The position numbers and the translations under genes are program-made. Below are positions 58,568-64,000 of a stretch of 64,000 nucleotides of DNA, one piece after another. The DNA lies in the NCBI GenBank assembly GCA_012934845.2, contig WNNJ02002515.1, positions 1 to 64,000 on the forward strand, given 5' to 3'. The notes under the pieces were generated by a model that was not told where the DNA came from, did no database searches, and saw nothing but the letters and a program-made list of their open reading frames with translations. The DNA is from Pomphorhynchus laevis. Its lineage: Eukaryota; Acanthocephala; Palaeacanthocephala; Echinorhynchida; Pomphorhynchidae. Positions within the stretch are counted from its first letter, which is position 1. Each line of letters starts with the position of its first letter.

Positions 58568-59060
58568 CTACAATATTGGATACTTGTTAATATTTTCTGA
58601 AACATCAGTTTCTACTATGCATGTAGAATATCTAATTATTTTAACATCAAGGAAAGATAATATACTAGCTTTTTCTTTTGTTAAAATCCATTGAATATTT
58701 TTATCTGCGTTGTTTAGTCTGTCCAAGATGCAATATGGCTGTGATGGTTTTATCAAAGAACGAATGCATTATCAACATCCCTAAGGCAGGTTTGTATTCT
58801 ATCCATATATTTTAAATGTGTTAATTCACATTTTTTCAAATACAACTCCGCAAGCATTGGAGCAAGATGATTACTCATTGAGAAACCGTCAACTTATTTC
58901 CACATTTCATTTTCAAAAAGAATAATATTTATGTACATAATCTAAGCAAAGTTTCACAATTCTCATAGGCAAATTGCTTCTCAAATCAATTTGTAAATCA
59001 CAATAACGTGATTTTTTAAATTCACTTTACTCCCATCAAACCCTATTTTATGATCATCCT
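58568..59060 (-). mobile_element. Penelope-like element fragment: reverse transcriptase
   Basis: The minus strand reads FENEMWK, VDGFSMSNHLAPMLAELYLK, TCLRDVDNAFVL, then RLNNADKNIQWILTKEKASI and LSFLDVKIIRYS. The DG-x-SM-x-x-x-LAP-LAE-Y, DVD and FLDV-x-I order is the palm and thumb of Penelope-like RTs. At 59018-59056 a scrap of the GIY-YIG end (DDHKIGFD) precedes it, suggesting tandem copies. Broken and separated from the endonuclease by the LINE. Confidence 0.65.
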
Positions 59061-59064
59061 ACAA

Positions 59065-59266
59065 ATATTATATTTTGGAATTGTTGTTTGTAGTTTATTC
59101 ATTAAAATTATTTAATGTTTTGTTTGCTTTAATCAATCATACAATTAATTTTGTTTTGAATAGTGTTTATTTTGTAAATGTCATTGTTTTTGTGTTTTTA
59201 TCTCAGTTGTTGTATTTTGTTCATTTTGTTGTTCATTGTGAATTTCAATTTGATGTTTTGATGAAA
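59065..59266 (-). repeat. 200-bp inverted repeat, right copy
   Basis: Reverse-complement partner of 56590-56800. Confidence 0.8.
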
Positions 59267-59450
59267 ATCCATTGAATATTTTTATCTGCGTTGTTTAGTC
59301 TGTCCAAGATGCAATATGGCTGTGATGGTTTTATCAAAGAACGAATGCATCATCAACATCCCTAAGGCAGGTTTGTATTCTATCCATATATTTTAAATGT
59401 GTTAATTCACATTTTTTCAAATACAACTCCGCAAGCATTGGAGCAAGTAC
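59261..59450 (-). mobile_element. Second copy of the Penelope-like RT piece
   Basis: About 185 bp nearly identical to 58682-58867 (RT palm portion, LAPMLAELYLKKCEL and RDVDDAFVL). It shows the Penelope-like sequence is present as adjacent duplicated pieces. Broken. Confidence 0.7.
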
Positions 59451-59641
59451 AACTAATTGTTGTGCTTCTTTTTGACAGAAGGTTGTAAGATCTGTTTTTG
59501 CGGCCAATCATTTACACAACGATCTGATCCCGCTTAAATTGGACCAAGCACAACTAATTGTTGTGCTTCTTTTTGACAGAAGGTTGTAAGATCTGTTTTT
59601 GCGGCCAATTATTTGAACAACGATCTGATCCCGCTTAAATT
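59449..59641 (+). repeat. Tandem duplication at the start of a LINE
   Basis: 59449-59540 and 59550-59641 are near-identical (period 101 bp), carrying ACAGAAGGTTGTAAGATCTG and GATCTGATCCCGCTTAAATT. Confidence 0.85.
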
Positions 59642-60107
59642 CTTGCAAGAGTGTAATAAGCAGTCAAACCGTTCGTGTAGCGTAATCATTAGAGTATTAC
59701 CTGTTTCATATAATTATCAAGTCGTCAAGAACATTTTCTCTGAGATCGGGATAAATCTATCAAAATGTCGGTATACTCAAACGATTTTCAGCTAAACGAA
59801 CTGATATTCATCCTTGATTGATTGTTTTAACTGATGAAGCGATATCACGTCAAGCATTTTCCTATTGTAGTAAGCTACGAAATTCACCTAGATTTTCTAG
59901 TCTACCTAATTCCTGATCTGTCACCAGTAGAACGTGATGCCCACAAAACTATCCGTGGCGAACTTAACGAGAAACGAAACAATGACCGTTCCTCTACTTT
60001 CATTATACGTAATAATAGGGTTATACGATCTCGTAAACTGAAAACAAATCTAGATAATAACAACACTGTGAGTTTATCCAGATCCCAGATTTGACTATCG
60101 AAACCTT

Positions 60108-60440
60108 CAAATCTAGTATATCCTCCAGTAATTCCTCCAGTAATGCCTCCAGTACATCCTTCAGTAAATCCTCCAATTAATCATCAATTTATCCTTCAGT
60201 AATCCCTCAGCAAATCCTCAAGTAAATCATCCAGTAAATCTTCCAGTATACACTCCAGTTAATTATCAAGTAAATACTTAAATAAATTTCTCCAGTATAT
60301 CCTACATTAAATCTTCCGTTAAATCCTTCAGTAAACTCTCTAGTATATCTTTCAGTAAATCATCAAGAAAATTCTCAAGTAAAGCCTTCAGTAAATCATC
60401 CAGCAAATCTTCCAGTAAATCATCCAGTGTATCCTCTAAT
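60108..60440 (+). repeat. Imperfect 12-15-bp tandem repeat in LINE
   Basis: About 25 variants of CCTCCAGTAAATC/CATCCAGTAAAT between ORF1 and the endonuclease. In one frame the first units read PPVIPPVMPPVHPSVNPP. Either an ORF linker repeat or a minisatellite born after the element died. Confidence 0.8.
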
Positions 60441-62689
60441 TGATTCGACTCCGATGCTTCCCAGTCTTCCTGAAAATTGATTGTCATAAATATCTGCTCT
60501 CTTAGTAACAAGGTTGAATCAGTATATGATATTTTTCTTCTTAAATCGTTTGATGTTTTGTGTTTAACCAAATCTTGGTACGTTGATCAGAATGATTACT
60601 CTATTAAAAGACTCCGCTCTTTAAGATTCTCTGTGGTTAATAAGATTCGTCAACTACCTTTCAGTACAAATAGATCAATTAACCACCGTGGTCTTAGATC
60701 TCTCTCCCCATTGATCTCCTTTGCAATCGTTATCGTTACCATTTGTTCCTCTTACTTTCGAACTACCTGGCGTTCGTGTAAAAGCCGGCTCGTTGTTTTT
60801 CAATATCTACTTATTCTATCGACCTAGATTATGTCATTTGTTAACTCTTTTTTCTGTGAACTGTCAAACTTACTTTCTTTCATTTTACTCTCTGGTTTAC
60901 CTTGCGCTGTACTAGGCGATGTAAATGTTCGCTTAGATCGTCCTTGTGATTCCAATACCCCAAAGACGATTTCTACATTTTTTCAAATCTTGTCTCCTCG
61001 TTACTCTTATGTTACCATATTCTTGGTGGTACCCTCGATATTGTTACCCTATCTTCGCATCTTGCCTTGCCTTCTTCATTGTGTATATCTGATCCTGCTC
61101 TATCTGACCACTTCATTGCTATCTGTTCTCTCCCTTTGTTAAAAATCAATGTTCCTGCAAAAATTATCTCGTGTCGTTCTTTGAAATTCCTCAAGTTTTC
61201 CCTTCGCTCTCATTTCAACCGCTCTCCGTGAATGTATCGTTCTTCTATCAACCAATCCCCCCCATATACTTTTGTACCCTCTTTAATAATGAATTTTGCT
61301 ATCTTCGATGAGATTCTTCTCCTTAAAACTTTTGCTCAATCACATCACTATCGTGCAACATGGTTCTACTCTGAGTGTCGCTTTAAAACGCCTCCTGTGT
61401 GGTTCTTTCATAACTTATCATCGTTATATCCGACTATCTTCAGCACTTACTCCCCCGTTTATTGTAAGCAATTCGTTGATCTTCGTCGTTCGCATAGGCA
61501 ACTTCTGCGCTCTAAGGTACATAGTTTTTGGTAAAACAAACTAGCTTCCGCTGATGACTCTCGAACTAAATGGAAAACTCTCAATTCTCTACATTCTCGT
61601 TCCTCTGTCATATCCACTCTTGATCATTCTCAATTATCCGCTTACCTAATTTCGAAAACTATTTCTCTTATCGATTTAATCATCATCCTTCCACAAACTT
61701 CTTGTATCCCGTCTATTCGTATCGCTGAGCTCTTTTGCCTACTTGCAATATCTGAAGATGAGGTATCTTGCTTTCTTATTTCGTCAACTGTAAATCCTCT
61801 CCTGCCTATCCTATCTCTAGAGTAATGCAGTACGCTAATGATATACTTCTTTATTCTCACTTGTCTCATCATTCCCTAAGCAAAATTTTCATATCCTTGT
61901 CGAATTGTCTTCGTACTCTGCAGAACATCTAATTTCTTTGCGCGTGTTTCTCAATCCTACCAAATCTAGAGTGTTATGGATTTTAACCTCCGTTTCTGTA
62001 TTTCCTCCTACTCTGTATCTTCAGGCCACAATTATTCCTGATGTAGATAAAATAGTATTTCTAGTTATTCATTTTGACAATAACCTACATCTCGATATCT
62101 TCATTCGTGATAAAATTAGATCTTCAAATATTCTTCTCCGTGATATTTGTATCGTCCGAAATTCTCTAGATTTTAGTTCATGTAAACCTTTTATCTCCCC
62201 TTATTTTCCCGTGTATTGATTACTGTCTTCGTCTTCTAATCTTCTCTTCAAAGTCATCCCTTAAACCTCTTCAGCGCCTCATTAACACTGCTGTGCGCAT
62301 CCTCTTTCGACTTCTTAAATACAATCATATCTCCTCCCGTTATCAAAACTTGGATGGCTTAGTAATAAACATCGCGTTCGTTTTCGTCTGCTTTGTCTAA
62401 CTTATCGCCTTCTCCAAAAGAATTCTCGTTATGATCTCTACCTGCCAACTCTAAGTGAATCTCGCTCTCTTTCTACTCACCTACATTCTTGTGCTTCTAT
62501 TCTGATATACGTACATCTTTACTCAACCAACTTCGGCCGTCGATCTCTACATATCGCTGCTCCTCTAATTTGGAATTCCCTACCTGATCATCTGCGATCT
62601 TCATCCTCACTTCCTTGTTTCAAAAAGCAACTACGTTCAATGCTTCTAAACGAGTATCTATTGTTTTCAATCTGTTACCCTTTGAGGGC

Positions 62690-64000
62690 TTGTAAGCACA
62701 CAACGAATAGATTAGTGCATGCTATGTCTAGTCGAGCCAACCTCTCTGTGGTTGTACTGATGTTATCAAATAGCATTAAATATGGCACTAGTAGGAGTGA
62801 CGGCTCAATAACAAGATTGACACACATATCTCGAAGTGCTAACGCGATCTTGTCTCTTATTGTGTTATGTCGTATGAAAGGTATTTCACTAACTTGGCAT
62901 GAGAGCGCATGTCCAATGCTGAAGTTCTGTCAACAGATACATTCGGATGGGGGGTGTTTAATGGTTCTCATCCATATCTTGCTGATATCGCGTCTTGAAA
63001 TTGTTGCTTCGATAAGTATCAACCAGCTTGTGTAACAGGAAAAGTGCTGAGCCATAACGGGATTCCAGAATTATTAGTGATATGTATTATATTATCTTTT
63101 TCTATTCTTGTTAGATCGTCAAATATCTACATTTGCACTTTTGTATCGCAATTGTTTTTCTTCCTTTATTTGAGGCGATTGGGATTGAATAATTTCCCAT
63201 TGTGAGCAATCGAAGTCGTTCATCGGTGCACACATTCATAATAAAAATGTGTATTTCTGTAACGTATTTGAGCTACATTTATTTATTACAAGCCATCTAG
63301 TTTAATTGGTAGGTGAACAATTATATCCCATTTCGAGTGTATAATACTTTGTCAGATTATTTGTGTCAATAGATCTCTAAATAAAAGTAAATCTAGTTCT
63401 TCTAGCCATTGGGAATCGACTGGAGTTGTTCTTTTCAGGTGTGTCCATCTGAACTCTAGACACTTGATGAGTAGTATGAAAGCTAAGTGGCTATCCATGA
63501 CAGCTATATCTGTTAATAATTTGATGTTATATCCAATCATCTGCAGTCTTCTTAACGAGTTCTTCAATGTAGTCTGATTGACCGATAAAGCTACCGAGTA
63601 TTTTCACCAATGTTTTCACAACTTGAACGTTATTTTGCCTAAAGAATAATTTTTCTTTATGTCTATTTGTTGGATGAATGAGCAGAGTGCATTTCGATGG
63701 ATTGATATTATATCCAAAGCCATGACTTATTTCTTGCAGGACATAACATAGGAAAACTAAATGTTCGTAGGATTCAACGCATGTGCCATCGTCCGCGTAC
63801 CACTGATGCATTATATCGGGATTCCTATTTTCTAACTCTCCGATGACCGGAAGTTAGGCAGCTGCATATACAGCCATCGCGTGGAGGTCGCCCTGCGTGA
63901 ATCCTTCCTCTGGGCATAATAACTCTTTCTCCAATGCCATGGATGTTGGTGATGCCTAACAATTACTTATGGCTTTCTTCAAAATTATTTAAATAATTTA
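62690..64000 (-). mobile_element. Second copy of the RT element seen at 24.3-26.4 kb, 5' part outside window
   Basis: The minus strand from 64000 down reads ELLCPEEGFTQGD, MHQWYADDGTCVESYEHL (RT catalytic box), FGYNINPSKCTLLIHPTN, ILGSFIGQSDYIEELVKK, then CLEFRWTHLKRTTPVDS, and after a gap CICxQNFSIGHALSCQ, PFIRHNTIRDKIA, LARLDIAC. These match, part for part, the family tail at 24331-26395. It extends past the window end and is broken several times. Confidence 0.75.

Larger units (their letters stand above)
59449..62690 (+). mobile_element. Third LINE, decayed, with internal RT deletion
   Basis: In order: ORF1 pieces (59613-59795, SVIIRVLPVSYNYQVVKNIF; 59834-60094, LIPDLSPVERDAHKTIRGEL and STFIIRNNRVIRS), a low-complexity stretch, APE endonuclease (NICSLSNKVESVYDIFLLKS, CLTKSWYVDQNDYSI, VLGDVNVRLDRPCD), then after a deletion of the RT fingers and most of the palm, MQYANDILLYSH (YADD lost), NPTKSRVLWILTS, DKIRSSNILLRDI, and a WNSLPDHL-like C-terminus near 62570. 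The RT tail is the same family as the LINE at 57.1-58.2 kb. Many frameshifts; old. Confidence 0.8.

Noticed and set aside
62640-63035. 131-codon plus-strand frame
   Set aside because: The minus strand of the same region matches the tail of the RT element family (HALSCQ, RHNTIRD), so the plus frame is a shadow.

Overview
The window is a very AT-rich stretch of an animal (invertebrate) nuclear genome. The evidence is a multi-exon filamin gene with GT-AG introns, a split DHHC palmitoyltransferase gene, and abundant LINE and Penelope-like debris, with no operons or prokaryotic signals. I cannot fix the phylum. The LINE ORF1 type and an RT family I know from cnidarians and molluscs point to a non-vertebrate metazoan with large AT-rich introns.

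Left third (56-22862, + strand): the 3' half of a filamin gene. I could chain 13 exons by hand; 11 of the 12 introns are phase 1 and one is phase 0, and the frame stays open from the first exon to a stop at 22862. By resemblance to vertebrate filamins the exons encode the end of repeat 17, repeats 19-23, a Ser-rich hinge 2, and the C-terminal dimerisation repeat 24. Between repeats 17 and 19 sits one giant exon (1890-13658, 11,769 bp = 3,923 codons, phase 1 at both ends). It encodes a low-complexity domain made of a long PYSKD-type repeat array, a His-Asp 6-residue array and a 7-residue DEHGRYP array. Because the exon is symmetric it can be included or skipped without breaking the filamin frame. 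No canonical repeat 18 is seen. This is the most striking item in the window.

Middle (22863-50900): intergenic, AT-rich DNA. It holds a two-exon ZDHHC24-like gene on the minus strand (28918-32569) whose DHHC motif reads CHHC, fragments of retroelements and of a Tc1/IS630-type transposase, and a striking number of long inverted (foldback) repeats. Several foldbacks carry a CUGANGA-stem-GAAA core that looks like the minimal hammerhead ribozymes known from Penelope-like elements. The best one (30256-30297, minus) has all core parts, a closing stem I and a GUC cleavage triplet.

Right part (50900-64000): a graveyard of retroelements. It contains a 5'-truncated LINE flanked by an unusually long 84-bp direct repeat, a nearly full-length CR1/jockey-like LINE on the minus strand, Penelope-like RT and GIY-YIG pieces split by a younger GC-richer LINE, a third LINE with an internal deletion, and part of a second copy of the RT element also seen at 24.3-26.4 kb. 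Apart from filamin and the palmitoyltransferase I see no convincing host gene.
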